From Emiliania huxleyi CCMP1516 (Eukaryota; Haptophyta; Isochrysidales; Noelaerhabdaceae): 64,000 bases of DNA. The notes beneath the pieces are model-generated. The model worked only from the letters and a program-made list of their open reading frames with translations, searched no databases and was not told the DNA's origin. The stretch lies in contig NW_005199925.1 in NCBI RefSeq assembly GCF_000372725.1, forward strand, positions 93,206-157,205, given 5' to 3'. The position numbers and the translations under genes are program-made. Positions 20,273 to 31,120 of the stretch are shown in pieces; position 1 is the first letter of the stretch, and each line of letters opens with the position of its first letter.

Positions 20273-20511
20273 GTGTCTACTAGCTCCGAGTAGAGGGGGC
20301 GTTCTGAAGTTAAAGGGGAAACCCGGTACACGGAACCAACCCTCGGGACCCGTGTTTACTTTATGGCCCTCTCCCTGCGAACGCGCACCCCCCAGGGCTA
20401 GGGCTCTCTTGCCCGCAACCCGATCCCGATCATCCGGCCCGCTGGGTGCGCTTCTTAGCTCCCCGGCCCTGGATGTGAGGTTGCCGACTGCACTCCAAGT
20501 GCTCCAAGTGC
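20273..20511 (+). repeat. dispersed 240-bp repeat R, solo copy
   Basis: This copy runs from GTGTCTACTAGCTCCGAG to CACTCCAAGTGCTCCAAGTG. It matches 49917-50153 in the same orientation at roughly 85-90 percent identity by eye. At 50 kb the repeat begins 35 bp after the stop of a long Pro-rich frame, so this solo copy may be a truncated 3' end of the same element. Confidence 0.75.
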
Positions 20512-20686
20512 TCAGGCCCCTAAAGGCCTTAAATTATACGCGCGGCGTGAGAGCTCGGAAGCGAGTCCGCGCGGTTCCCTCCGCCTCTCCGCGTAAAATA
20601 ACCGCCTTTTTAGAGGCACCCCGGTTCCGGCCCTCGCTCCCACCAAGGTACAACCACGGCGCGTGCGCTCGACAGCGCGAGTGTTC

Positions 20687-21587
20687 ATGGGGTGCGGCTC
20701 GTCGAGCTCGAAGGACGACGACGTCAATGGCCTGCGCTCGAGCCATCGCGCCGGCACTGGAGGCGTGATCTTACACCACCGCAAGCCCCCTTCGAATTTT
20801 GGCGATGAGCGGCACGGCAAAACGCTATCCGAGGTGCATGGGAAGAGAGGGGGGGGATGGGGGTCGGGGGAGAAGACGAAAGCTCGGGTGGAGAGCAGGA
20901 CACGTGTCCAGCTCCACCCCCTGATCGTCGCTACTTCCCCTTCCCGCCTTCCGTCAGCAGGACACGCCCAGTACCCCATAGGCGTCCGACGTCTCTGCTG
21001 ACTCGATGCTGGCCGACCTCGCCGACCTGCGACTCCCGGGCGAAGGACCGAGCGGAATGCGTGCGCGAGGCGCGCGTGCCGCGCCGCGGCCCTGGCGTGT
21101 CGCGGAGAGCGACAACTACTCGCTGGGAGAGCTATCGCTGCCCGAGTCGGACGAGGGCGAAGCCGAAAGCCAGGTCTCTCAGGTGCGCGCGCCGCCCATC
21201 ATCGTCCCCGATGTCTGCGACCACGGCCGGCACGAGCCGATCACGCCGATCCTGCACACGGCTGGCTCCTCGAGCGAGGAGAGCGAGGTGCACGACATCG
21301 ATCATGAGCAGAGCGAGGAGGAGCAGGAGGCAGGTGAGGAGGCAGAGGCGGCGGCAGAGGCGGCGGCAGAGGCGGTGGCAGAGGCGGCGGCAGAGGCGGC
21401 GGCAGAGGCGGCGGCAGAGGCGGCGGCAGAGGCGGCGGCAGAGGCGGCGGCAGAGGCGGCGGCGGTGCCGGCGGCGGTGCCGGCGGCGGTGCCGGCGGCG
21501 GAAGCGCCAGGGGAGGGGCACCCTAGTACGCAGACGCCGACGCGGCCTGCTAGCGACGCATTGCTGCCACCCAACCCCTTCCTATAG
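20687..21587 (+). CDS. N-myristoylation-type acidic protein with Ala/Glu repeat
   Basis: Exons 20687-20833 and 20982-21587 are joined by a 148-bp GT-AG intron in phase 0, giving 250 aa. The N-terminus MGCGSSSSKDDDVNGL is a typical N-myristoylation signal with an adjacent Cys for palmitoylation, so the protein should sit on a membrane. Exon 2 is acidic (LGELSLPESDEGEAES, SSSEESEVHDIDHEQSEEE) and then carries a run of AEAA-type units from a 9-bp minisatellite (about 21340-21470), followed by VPAA units. No catalytic domain was seen; a membrane-tethered adaptor is one possibility. Confidence 0.65.
21340..21500. repeat. 9-bp coding minisatellite (GGCGGCAGA-type)
   Basis: About a dozen GAGGCGGCA-type units and then GCGGTGCCG units lie in frame inside the acidic protein gene and encode Ala-Glu and Val-Pro repeats. 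Length polymorphism is likely. Confidence 0.8.
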
Positions 21588-22619
21588 CTAGCTCGAGTGC
21601 GGCGCGTGCAACGTCGTGCAGCGCGTACGGTAGCAGGTATTGCGTCTTTAGAGTGGCAGCATAGAGAGAAGAGAAAAGTCTAGCTGCGCATGGTACTGGC
21701 ATATTTCCGCGGTGTGGTCTGTTGTGAGCCTTCGTCGTTACCCGTTTCGTGCAGCACGTGGTTACATTGCTGCTGCGGTCAGTTTTGTGAATCAAATCGA
21801 GTCGCACACAATCACACAGCGCAGGGGGGCCGCAGGCCGCGCGCAGGGCGAGACGACGAGGGAGGGAGCAGGACTCTTTGCGGAGATCAGCAGGAGGATG
21901 TACGAAGAGATTAGGAGCAGCAGGGACCCGAGGGACCATGTGGAAGACGGCTAGTGCTAGTCCCCCATCGGGAGGACGACCCCGGCTAGCCGCCGACCAC
22001 ACACCCACAAAGGCCACAATGCACAAATTATATTGTGGCACAAAGAACCCTGAACAAAGCCACACAAGATCGCGGCACGGGCCGGGACCGCTGTTCCTTT
22101 TTACCCACCTGCACCTCACAGTAGAGAGGTTTCCGTTTTTATTTATTGGATTTTCTACGACTCTTTGTTTATTTATTTAGCGACCATGAGCACGATGACC
22201 GTAACACACATCACCAGCAAACCGCTTTTGGCTCTGTACGTACAGAGGCTAGTGGCTTCTCCACGACGCACGAACTTTCATGTATCGGGGAGATAGTCTA
22301 ACACACCCCAGTCCCCACCCCATGTGCCATGATTTGATAACACCACACAAGACTTAAATCCCTGACTTAAATAGACACAATTTCCTCAAGATTCCTCTGC
22401 CTCTCTCGAGACGATAGAAGCAAGAAGAGGTGCGGGGGCAAGCGAGACGAGAGCTCCACTCGGGGACCCGGCCGTCGGGGCCCCGGCCGACCTGGCGCTG
22501 CGCTGGCCAGCGGCCCCGGGCCCTCGTGCTGGCTCTCACGCGTCACGGCACACACACATACACGACTCACTCCATTGATACGTTCACATTGACGTTCCGC
22601 GCTCCCATCACCCGTCGCG
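21588..22619. other. stretch without a supported gene
   Basis: Reading frames here are short and lack domains. The sequence is less GC-rich than its neighbours and has T-rich parts near 22130-22170. It probably contains the 3' end of the acidic protein gene and the 3' flank of the HAD gene. Confidence 0.4.
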
Positions 22620-24239
22620 CTACGAGTCGGGCTGGAGGCGGTAGAGGTGGTCTGGCAGCGAGCTTGCCGCACGGCGCATGCCGCCTGGCGTGCCGAGCCT
22701 GCCGCCGTGCAGCTCCTCGAGGCGCGCGCTCTCTCGTCCCAGCTCGGTGAGGTCTCCGGTCGAGATCGGGACACCGCCGAGGCTCGAGACGCGCTGCCCT
22801 CCGCCGCGGCCAAGCAGACGCTGCCCAACCACCGCTTGCGCTGCGGGCGGAAAGCCGCTCAACGAGCTTGCAGCCGCGTCGGAGAAGAGGGGCGCCGCGG
22901 CGGCGGGCAGGCTCGGGAGGCTCGAGGTGAGTCCCGAGCGGACGCGGTGGCAGCGCACGGGTGCCACCTCGCCGGCGGCAGCGGCGCCCACGCCGGGGGA
23001 GGAGACGCGCGGCGGCGAGGAGCCGAGGAGGGCCTCGGTGTCCTCTGGCTCGACTCGCAGCGCCGGCTCGATCTGCGAGAGCGCGCGGGGCCGGTGCGAC
23101 TGCTGTTGCCGCCGCGGCGGCGACCCCTCGCCGCCGCCTCTCCGCGAGGGTGGCACCGCGTCTTTCGAGTACATGATTTGCGCGGCGGCGGCGCGCAGCT
23201 CGCACGCGGTTGGGCGCACGCCCCCGGGGGAGACGGGGGCGCCAGAGACGGCCAGCTCGAAGCCGCGCTGCACCTCGGAGCAGAACTGGCGAAACGTGAT
23301 GCGGCCGAGGCTGGGCTGCTCGCCGCCGCCGCGCCGCTCCTCGCCCTCGCTCTCGCCAGTTGGGCGCGGCTCGGCGGCGGGCACCGCGGGGCTGCTCCGC
23401 CCGCGCGACGGGAAGACGAGGCCGGCGGCGAGGGAGGCGGGGCGAGGGACCGGCCGCTGCTGCGGTGCGATGCCGAGCAGGCGGAGGGCGAGGTACGAGT
23501 CGGCCGCCGGCATGGTGCCGGTGCAGCCCGGGTCCATCGCGTCGAAGTAGTGCCTCAGCCGCTCGATGAGCGACGTGGAGGGCGCGTGCGCCGACGAGGC
23601 GTAGACGATGTTGCCGCGAGACAGGGCCCACGAGCGGAGCGAGTCGGAGCAGCGCCGCGGCGGAGTCCTCGCGGGCGCCAGGGCGGTGCGGAACACGAAG
23701 GAGCGGGGCAGCCACTGCTGCGGCAGCAGCTCCGCGACCGAGGCGGCGACGTAAGTGGCCCTGTCGGCCGGGTAGTAGGGCTGGAGCTCCATCCGGTGGC
23801 AGCCCGACTCGACGAGGCAGGTGCGCAGGCCGGCGGCCACGCCCGCCCGGATGTCGGTGTCGAAGCGGTCGCCGACGATGAGGACCTCGTGCAGCTCGCC
23901 TGCGGGACGTCTCACGGACGCGTCAAGGACGTGTCGTCGCCGACGAGGAGGTCGCTCGTGCGGCTCGCCGTCGAAGCCCTGCCTCCGGAGCATCTCGATC
24001 GCGTGGCCGACCATGTACTTCCCGCCCTCGGCCGCGCCGCCGCCCTTTCCGCAGACGCGGTGCCGCTCGCTGCCGAGCGGGTACATCAGCTTGCGGAACA
24101 TCGCGGAAAACATCCCGGGACCTGCTCGCGGCGCTGACCGCGTGAAGAGGCGGCAGACGGCCGCGGCTGCACTCGGCTGATCGGCCACCTCTCGGCTACC
24201 TCTCGCCTGGGAGCGGGAAGCCGTCGCTCGTCGGGTTGA

Positions 24240-24319
<80 letters not shown>

Positions 24320-25494
24320 GTGTGTGCGCGCGCGTGTGTGTGTGTGTGTGTCGCCTGGGAGCGGGAAGCCGTCGCTCGTCGGGTTGAAAGCGTCCTCGGC
24401 AGTGCAGACGAACTCGGCGCCGTGCGAGAGGAGGATGGACGCCTTCTTGATGACGTCGAAGGACCAGTCCGCGTACCCGCGCTCGTTGGTCTTCGGGTCG
24501 ACGGACGAGGAGATGGAGCCGTCGGTGAAGAGCACGACGAACACCTTCGGCCGCCCCTCGCCTGCAGGGCGTGTGTGGCGGGACGTGTCGTGGACGCGTC
24601 CCAGACGACGCGGACCCCTCGCCGGCCCCCTCACCCGGCGCCGCGGCGATCGCCGCCCCAGCGATCGCCGCCCACTCCTTGGCCTCCTCCTCGGTCAGCC
24701 GCGTGCGCAGCTCCCAGGTGGCCACCCGCTCCGCCGCGGCGGTGAGCAGCTCCATCCACCACGCGTCCTCGCCCTCGACTCCGCCGGCGATCACAAAGAC
24801 GCGCGCGTGGTGCGGGATGTGGTCCGCCATGTACGCGCACTGCGCCTGCGCCGCGGGTGCGCAGCAGGAGCGGAGTGAGCGCCGCGGTTGCAACAGCAGT
24901 GACCGCGGGCGGGCGTGGCGCCTGAGCAGCCGTGTAGATGTTGTCGGTCGGGACCGGAGCCGCCTGCAGCAGGAAGCCGTTCTTCGCCAGCTTGGCCTGC
25001 ACTCCGTGCGCACCCTTTGCGCCCGTATTGGAGAGGAAGACGTATGGCAGGCGCTGGCGCAGCAAGTAGCCGTAAAACTCATCCGCGCCGGGGATCGGGC
25101 CGGACGGCGAGTACATCGTACCGTCCAGGTCGATGAGAAGTGCCTTGACTCCCGACAGCACTGGATCCACCAACTCACCGCCCTCTCGCGCGAATTCAGC
25201 AGCGCAGGGACTGAATGGCGGGGTGGCCGGCGCTGAAGCCACGAGGGCGGTGGGCGGGTCCTCCTCGTCCATGAGCGCCGCGTCGACACCGCTCGAGACG
25301 CGGATCGGGCTCCCGTCGCCGAGGAGCGAGGGATTGGCGTAGAGGCCGGCTGCGATGCACTCTCGCAGAACAGTGTCTCGCACGGCCGTCGCAGCCCGCT
25401 CCGCCAGGTCGAGGTCGCACCCGGAGCTCGCAGCCCTGTCACGCGCGTGCTCGAGGATGGCGATGGCCTCGCGGAACCTCGCGGCGGCCTGCAT
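22620..25494 (-). CDS. HAD-superfamily (NagD/phosphoglycolate-phosphatase-like) phosphatase with C-terminal extension
   Basis: Five exons, read from 25494: 24922-25494, 24635-24845, 24355-24561, 23969-24121 and 22620-23899. All phases agree and give 807 aa. Introns 1, 3 and 4 are GC-AG; intron 2 is GT-AG. HAD motif I is LLIDLDGTMYSPSGPIP (about residue 132), motif II VFLSNTGAKG, then a C2-type cap region (KVFVVLFTDGSI, FVCTAEDAFNPTSDGFPLPG), a GMFSAMFRKLMYPLG segment, and motif IV LIVGDRFDTDIRAGV. This order matches NagD/PGP phosphatases. A long Ala/Arg/Ser-rich C-terminal extension follows, with an EF-hand-like YFDAMDPGCTGTM segment. The N-terminal 120 residues are helical and lack homology I can name. 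Substrate unknown. Intron 3 holds a long TG repeat and intron 4 looks like a duplicate of the following exon edge. Confidence 0.82.
24203..24388. repeat. 38-bp direct duplication flanking (TG)n at exon 3 donor of the HAD gene
   Basis: TCGCCTGGGAGCGGGAAGCC plus GTCGCTCGTCGGGTTGAA occurs exactly at 24203-24240 and 24351-24388, with about 110 bp of TG/CG simple repeat between. On the gene strand both copies hold the exon end FNPTSDGFPLP and a CCAG|GCGA donor. Confidence 0.9.
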
Positions 25495-25506
25495 AGCCCG
25501 CTCGCC

Positions 25507-25806
25507 CGCCGCAGGGCGGGCGCGCCTACGACAACGCGCCGGGGCGAGCGGCGAGCGGTGGTGGGTGCCGACCCCGGCGAGACTCTCGACCCTTTTCGAT
25601 GGACGCCTCGTTCTCCAGCGAAAGTCTTGTTCCCTGCTGCAGGCGAAGGGAACAAGCGCGAAGAGGGGCTGATTTCTTCTTGACCAAGGGCGCGCCCGGA
25701 TCATCAGCACCGAAGAGCGCCGCTGAAACGCGACCCGTTCCTCCCCCTGCAGGAAAAGAAGTCATGGGCGAGGTCGAGGACAATGTGGTGCGCAGCACAA
25801 AGCAGC
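25507..25806 (+). pseudogene. inverted duplicate of the 14-3-3 promoter and first exon
   Basis: 25507-25610 is the reverse complement of about 27808-27904, and 25669-25806 that of about 27486-27623. The second block includes the 14-3-3 first exon in plus orientation (ATGGGCGAGGTCGAGGACAA followed by TGTG|GTGCGC) and its upstream sequence. The rest of the 14-3-3 gene does not follow, so this is a relic. A plus-strand frame 25599-25847 (82 aa) runs across it, but its downstream part is unrelated and it is not considered a real gene. The block also forms the upstream region of the divergent HAD gene. Confidence 0.75.
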
Positions 25807-26170
25807 GCCCGCCGCGCGCCCCGCCGCGACGGGGCGCAGGCTGCTGAGGCTGGGGGGTCCTGGGACCTGGGTGGCTGGCCCGTGGCCGCAGGCCGCGACC
25901 CACGCGCGCGCAAGCGCAAGCGCCAAGCCCACGGTAGCGCGGTTTCGGATGTGGGCTCTACGAACCTACAGCACCGCCCCCCCTCTCCAACCCAACCCGA
26001 CCGTTAATAGCCGCGAGTGGCGGAGCGCGCACTCCGGCGTGCGGCGCAGGACCGGTCTGCCGCAGCTGAGCGCTCCCCGGCCGGCCGGCCCTCTCGGAGA
26101 GGGCGACAAGGGCCCGGCCACAGCCCGCCTCTCTGGGAGAGCCGTCTAGAGTGTCGTCCCCCTCGGAGCC

Positions 26171-27528
26171 TCACTGGTCGGTATTCTCGTCGCTCGTCCA
26201 GAGCGTCAGGTTGTCGCGCAGCAGCTGCATGATGAGGGTCGAGTCCTTGTAGGACTCCTCGTCGAGCGTGTCGAGCTCGGCGATCGCATCGTCGAAGGCC
26301 TGGAGCGGGGGCTGGACTGAGAGGGAGCGGCGAGGCTCGCAGGCCGGCGGGGTGGAGGCTGCCTTTTTGGCCAGGCCGCACGCGTCCGTGTGGTCGCCCT
26401 GCACCTCGTACAAGAAGACCGACTGGTTCAGGGCGAGCCCGAGCCGGATCGGGTGCGTGGGCTGCAACCGCTCGGCGGTTGACTGCGCGCCCTCGTAGGC
26501 GGCCTGGCGCGCACGGGGCGGGGGCGTCGGGGGCGGGGGCGTCGGGGGCGGAAAGCGGAAAAGTGCTCCTCAGAGAGAGGGGGGGGCAGGCAGAGAGCGT
26601 GCCTTTGCGTTTGTGGCGTGCTCCGACTTTTTGTCGCCGCCCGCAAACTCGGCGAGGTAGCGGTGGTAGTCGGCCTTCATCTTTTGGTAGAAGACGGACG
26701 GCTCGGCATCCAGGTTGTCCTTGATCAGGTGGTCGTGCAGCAGGGCCAGGATGTCGTTGCAAATGTTGTTGAGCTCCTCCTCAACCTTGGCCCGGTAGGT
26801 GCCAATCAGCGCGGTGTGCGCCGACGACTCCTTCGACGACTCCTACGGTGCGAGCGCGCTCCGAGCTCGGCGTCTCGCGCACGGCACGGCGGCCGCACTC
26901 GCAGCCCCACTCCTTGGACTCGATCGACGTGATGATGCGCAGCGACGCGCGCCTACAGCAGCCGCGCAGACCGACCTCACGGCGAGCATGCGCCCGCGTG
27001 GCCGCGCGGAGCCCGGCCGCACCGCGCGCCGACGACGTTCTTGTACGCGACGGAGAGCAGGTTGCGCTCCTGCCCAGGTGTTGGTAGAGGGGTGAGCAGA
27101 AGGCGAGGCGGCACCGGGGGAGAGCAGAGAGGAAATGCGCGAGGCGCGGCGAACCTCGAGCGAGAGCATCTCCTCCTGCTTGCCCTGCGCCACCTTCTTC
27201 ATGTACTCGACCATCTCCTCGTACCGCTCCGCCTGCTCTGCCAGCTTGGCCATGTACTGCGGGCGGCAGACGGGCCGCGTCAGAACGGCTGGCGCAGAGG
27301 CGCGCGTGCGGAAGAGGGTGCGGCCCGAGAGGCGCAGACGGCGCGGCCAAAGTGACCCTGCCAGAGTCGGGCGCGCGCGCGCGCGCGCAGGCCGCGGTGC
27401 AGCAACGGTTTGCAAAAAAGCAAGCGACGCTTGGCCGCTCGCGCGCCGCACGCGCGGCGCGGAGGCTACGGCTGCGCTCTCGGCGGCTGCTTTGTGCTGC
27501 GCACCACATTGTCCTCGACCTCGCCCAT
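26171..27528 (-). CDS. 14-3-3 protein
   Basis: Exons, read from 27528: 27505-27528, 27155-27256, 27023-27069, about 26883-26952, 26603-26842, 26363-26503 and 26171-26299. The first exon encodes only MGEVEDNV, then [19 protein letters not shown]. The family signature [16 protein letters not shown] spans an intron. Further conserved parts are [40 protein letters not shown] and [12 protein letters not shown]...LTLWTSD. Total is about 250 aa, the normal family length. 14-3-3 dimers bind phosphoserine/phosphothreonine motifs in the cytosol and regulate many clients. The last two introns are GC-AG. The donor after SKE is the only uncertain boundary; the proposed one adds about nine unusual residues. 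Its promoter and first exon exist in a second, inverted copy at 25.5-25.8 kb. Confidence 0.93.
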
Positions 27529-27904
27529 GACTCCTCTTCCTGCAGGGGGAGGAACGGGTCGCGTTTCAGCGGCGCTCTTCGGTGCTGATGATCCGGGCGC
27601 GCCCTTGGTCAAGAAGAAATCAGGACCGGCAGGAGTGCAGCGAGAAGCGGCGAGAGACTGCGAAGAGAGATAGGAAGAGGCAGACTCCCTAGGGTGGGCG
27701 ACGGCTAGCGTAGCGCATCACACACCTCTCCTTAAAATCCCTGTGTGGTGGCGGCGTGCCGTCCTCCCATCCCTCCCTTGGGGTGTCTGTTTTCTTTCTT
27801 TCTTTCTGAGGCGTCCATCGAAAAGGGTCGAGAGTCTCGCCGGGGTCGGCACCCACCACCGCTCGCCCCGGCGCGTTGTCGTAGGCGCGCCCGCCCTGCG
27901 GCGG
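27486..27904. repeat. source copy of the inverted duplication (14-3-3 5' region)
   Basis: The two blocks 27486-27623 and 27808-27904 correspond to 25669-25806 and 25507-25610. The spacer between the blocks differs: about 185 bp here, with a dispersed-repeat segment, versus about 58 bp at 25.6 kb. Confidence 0.75.
27731..27808 (-). repeat. dispersed repeat X, 3' part
   Basis: On the minus strand this reads AGAAAGAAAGAAAG...AGGGAGGGATGGGAGGACGG...CCACACAGGGATTTTAAG and matches 57452-57528. It sits between the two blocks of the inverted duplication and may be an insertion. Confidence 0.7.
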
Positions 27905-28221
27905 GCGTATCATCAGCGTCGCCGCTGCGACCGACTGCGAGGGAGGGGCCGACGATGGCGAGGACGACGAGCGTGACATCGTCAATGGCGACTCTTTCGC
28001 GACCGTCATGCGAAAGGTCATCCGCTCTGCTCAGGGCGGGCAGCAGGGCTGCGTCCTCGCCACCAACGGCTGCTGCCTCCCGTACCACCTCTCCCTCTGC
28101 CGCACGCAACGCCAGTTTCGGGCGGCTGAGGTGCGAGGCATCGGACTCGCCGTCGCGTCACCTCGGCCTCAAAACGACCCTGCAACCGTCTCCCTCCGTG
28201 TCCCTTACCCCGTTCCCCCAG

Positions 28222-29165
28222 GCTATATCGAGATTGATGTCGATCCGCTCAAGTTCAAGAGCGCATCGGTCTTTACCAAGATTGCAAAGCCTCTCGTCGG
28301 CATGCTGCTGCCAAAGCTCAAAGGGCTGCAGATCGACATCGCCTTCATGTTCCAGGCCTGAGCTCCACCACCGGGCCCGGCTGCCGCCGTAGCCACCACT
28401 GCATCAGCTGGGCCACCAATCACCCACTGCCGCACCCGATCCCGCAACATCTAATGTGGCGTCTTGCCACTGCCCGCGCGTAGGGTGACAGCGAGGACGA
28501 GCTTCCCGAGCGGATATTCGGATCGGCCCGCATCAATCGCATCGACATGGCCGAACATGGCGCGCTGATGGGCAAGGATGGCGCGCCGCCAGTTCGCTCT
28601 GAGCGATCCAGCCTCACAAGTGCGGCGCCGGTCCCGCTGGTCAAGGACGAGAGCGAAGCTGAGTTCGAGTGCGGTTGTAGACATTGCTGCACCAAACCCA
28701 CACTCGTTATGGTGCTGCATCACTCTTCCCAAATCACACGTCAAAACGCTTACACACCGGTAGCAAGCTCGGACCACCGACCGCAACGCTCTCACCGTAG
28801 GGCATTGCAAGTCGAGGAGGCGCGCAAGTCGATACAGGAAGCTGCCCAAGAAGCGCACGATATGGCCGCTGCCTACGCCGAGGCGGCAAAAGAGGCGCAG
28901 GAGCAGATCGAGCTCGAGGCTGCGCGCGTGAAGAAGAAGGGCGCTGCGCGGCTCATGCAACGCTTCTCGCACTTTGTCTCTCTCTCAAGATGCCCACGTT
29001 TCACTGTTCCGCACACTGACAGTTTGCCCGCAGCTCCACGTGGCATGCGTGCGCGTTGCTGTGATTGCTGACTCAAGGCCCGCGATGCAGGTGACCGGCG
29101 ATCACCCAGACTACGACCATATGTCAGAGGAGAAGGTGTGGCAGCCGCCGCTCGCGCCGTGGTAG
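28222..29165 (+). CDS. EDR2-like (DUF1336) C-terminal domain gene, N-terminal half missing
   Basis: The exon 28222-28355 encodes GYIEIDVDPLKFKSASVF...LQIDIAFMFQ. A GC-AG intron leads to 28484 onward (GDSEDELPERIFGSARINRI DMAEHG). A later exon encodes a coiled segment (VEEARKSIQEAAQEAHDM), and a last exon encodes VTGDHPDYDHMSEEKVWQPP with its stop at 29163-29165. These are the closing blocks of the EDR2_C/DUF1336 domain of plant lipid-binding regulators. The preceding half of the domain, present in the next gene, was not found upstream. There the frame reads acidic residues (GEDDERDIVNGDSF) joined to duplicated 14-3-3 promoter sequence. It may be a truncated duplicate or a gene with an unresolved 5' end. 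Confidence 0.6.
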
Positions 29166-29306
29166 GACAGACTTAGGACGTGCTTTTGGCCATTTGGGCC
29201 ACAAGCCTTCGAGCGACATCCCTCTCGAGAGACATCTCCCGAGTGCCGCCGCGCCTCCGGTCGCCATCAGGTGAAGGAGCGAAACACGCAACGGCTTCGC
29301 AAGTCC

Positions 29307-30892
29307 ATGAAAGACAACTCGTCGCTCCGTGCGCACTCCTCGTATTTACGATCCGAAAGCGAAATGTCAAGTCCACCACCGCAGCTGGAGGCTTCCGCTG
29401 GCGACCAGCCGGTCGCGCCGCAACCTGATCCTGCTCCAACGGAGGCAGCTTCGTCGATGCCCACGGCCACGGAGACCAAGGCCTCCCCTTCCGCCGCGCC
29501 GGGGGAGTGGCTCAAGGAGTACCAGCTGCAGAGTTGCAGTGAGGCGCCGATCGACAAGTTTAAGGCGCGCGCCGCTGCGTCCGGCTGGGCAGGCACAGCA
29601 GGGCCGCGGCACTCTCACGCCGCCGATTCGCAACGGCAGGTGCGCGGTCGTTACTACCTCACCAAGGACAACAAGATGAAGGGGAAGAAGGTGCCGCCAG
29701 GCGTGCACGGCTACAACCTCAGAGTATCGGCGCTGATCCGGTCAGAGGAGCCGATCGAGCACATCGCGAAGCGTTTCCCGCTGCCGCCAAAGCCAGAGGG
29801 CGCGCCGCCGTCCATCGTGATTGCCTTCTCGATCAACAACGCCTCGCCGAAGCAGAATGTGGTGCGCTGTGCGTGCTGTCCAGGCCCGCCAGGCCAGCGC
29901 GAGAGTACACCGCCCGCCGCCCGCAGGTCTTCCTCTACGACAAGGAGGCGGCGCTGGACGCGCAGGCGGACCCGCGCGACCTGGAGGCTTACTCGAGCCT
30001 AGAGCGCGCCATATTCGAGCCCGGCTCGCAGTTGGGCGCCGAGCGGCTCAAGGTGATCCCGTACCTCTCGGATGGCGCCAGCTGGGCCCTGAGCTCCGTC
30101 GTCAACAACCAGTGCGGCCAGCTGGAGGAGGCCCTCACGGTGACACAGCACACCGGCCCAGGTAATCACCCACGGAAGCCTCGGCACAGCACGGCGACGG
30201 ACTCCCTCCAACATCTAGCGCGCTCGCGCACGCCCTCCAGGCTACGTAGAGATTGATGTCGACGTGCTCAAGTTCAAGAGCGCATCAGTCTTCACCAAAG
30301 CCGCCAAGCCTCTCGTCGGCATGCTGCTGCCTCAGCTCAAGAGGCTGCAGATCGACATCGCCTTCATGTTCCAAGGTGGAGGCGCTGCAGTTGACTTGTC
30401 TTGTGTGCATGCACTTTAGCGAGTGAACACCGCGACCCGTTAGGCAACTCCGAGGAGGAGCTGCCGGAGCGTATCTTTGGCTCGGTTTCTGTCTAGATGC
30501 CCACTCGAGCCGAGCATGGCGCCGAGGGACGATTCACATTTTGCCGCTAAATGCTGCTCGACATCCCATGCCTGCAGGTCAGAATCAACCGCATCGACAT
30601 GGTGCGGGACGGGTCTCTTCTTTCCTCAGTAAAGCCCGCGGCGCGCCTTCAACAGTTCAGGAGCAACACGGCACGCTTCTGCCATCCCTTCTTCTGTCGC
30701 TTGTAGGCGATCGCCGAGGGTGCTGCCGGCGGTGGTGATGTCAGTGCGGACGATGAGGTGGCTGGCCAGGCGACGCCTCCAATCGACGAGGCGTCGCCGA
30801 GAGGGCTTGGCATATCCGAAGCGCACGCGATTGCAGCGTCGTACGAGGAGGCTGCCGAAGCCGCAGGCTACGGCGCTTTCAGCCTCATGTGA
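29307..30892 (+). CDS. EDR2-like (DUF1336) domain protein
   Basis: Exons 29307-29861, 29927-30161, 30241-30375, 30444-30484, 30578-30601 and 30707-30892 join in frame to 391 aa, all GT-AG. After a Pro/Ala-rich N-terminus come GYNLRVSALIRSEEPIEHI, SIVIAFSINNASPKQNV, KVIPYLSDGASWALSSVVNN, the CGQLEEALTVTQHTGPG block, GYVEIDVDVLKFKSASVF, LQIDIAFMFQG and ELPERIFGSVRINRIDM. Blocks and order match the EDR2 C-terminal domain of plants and protists, where it is linked to lipid or membrane binding. No START or PH domain precedes it here. Translation could start at ATG 29307 or 29364. It is a tandem paralogue of the gene just upstream. Confidence 0.8.
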
Positions 30893-31120
30893 GGCTGGAC
30901 ACCCCTGGAGGGCCACATCGCACATCGCACGTTCGCTCATCGCGCTCACATCGGCATGTGTGCCATGTCTGTTTCTACTCTTAGAGGTTAGAGGGGAGCG
31001 TCCTTGTGTGTGCCCTGCCCCGCTGTGCCTGTGGCAGCTGGTAACTAAAAAGGGACAGCTGGGATGGGTAAATGAGCGGGGGGGCTGGGTCCTTAATTTC
31101 TGACAGTCATGCACACTTCA

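Noticed and set aside
22620-25655. Continuous 1011-codon minus-strand frame over the HAD gene
   Set aside because: It reads through introns, including the TG repeat. The conserved HAD motifs switch frame at four splice-consistent points, so the spliced model is better.
25599-25847. 82-codon plus-strand frame starting MDASFSSES
   Set aside because: Composed largely of duplicated 14-3-3 5' sequence with an unrelated end; treated as a relic.
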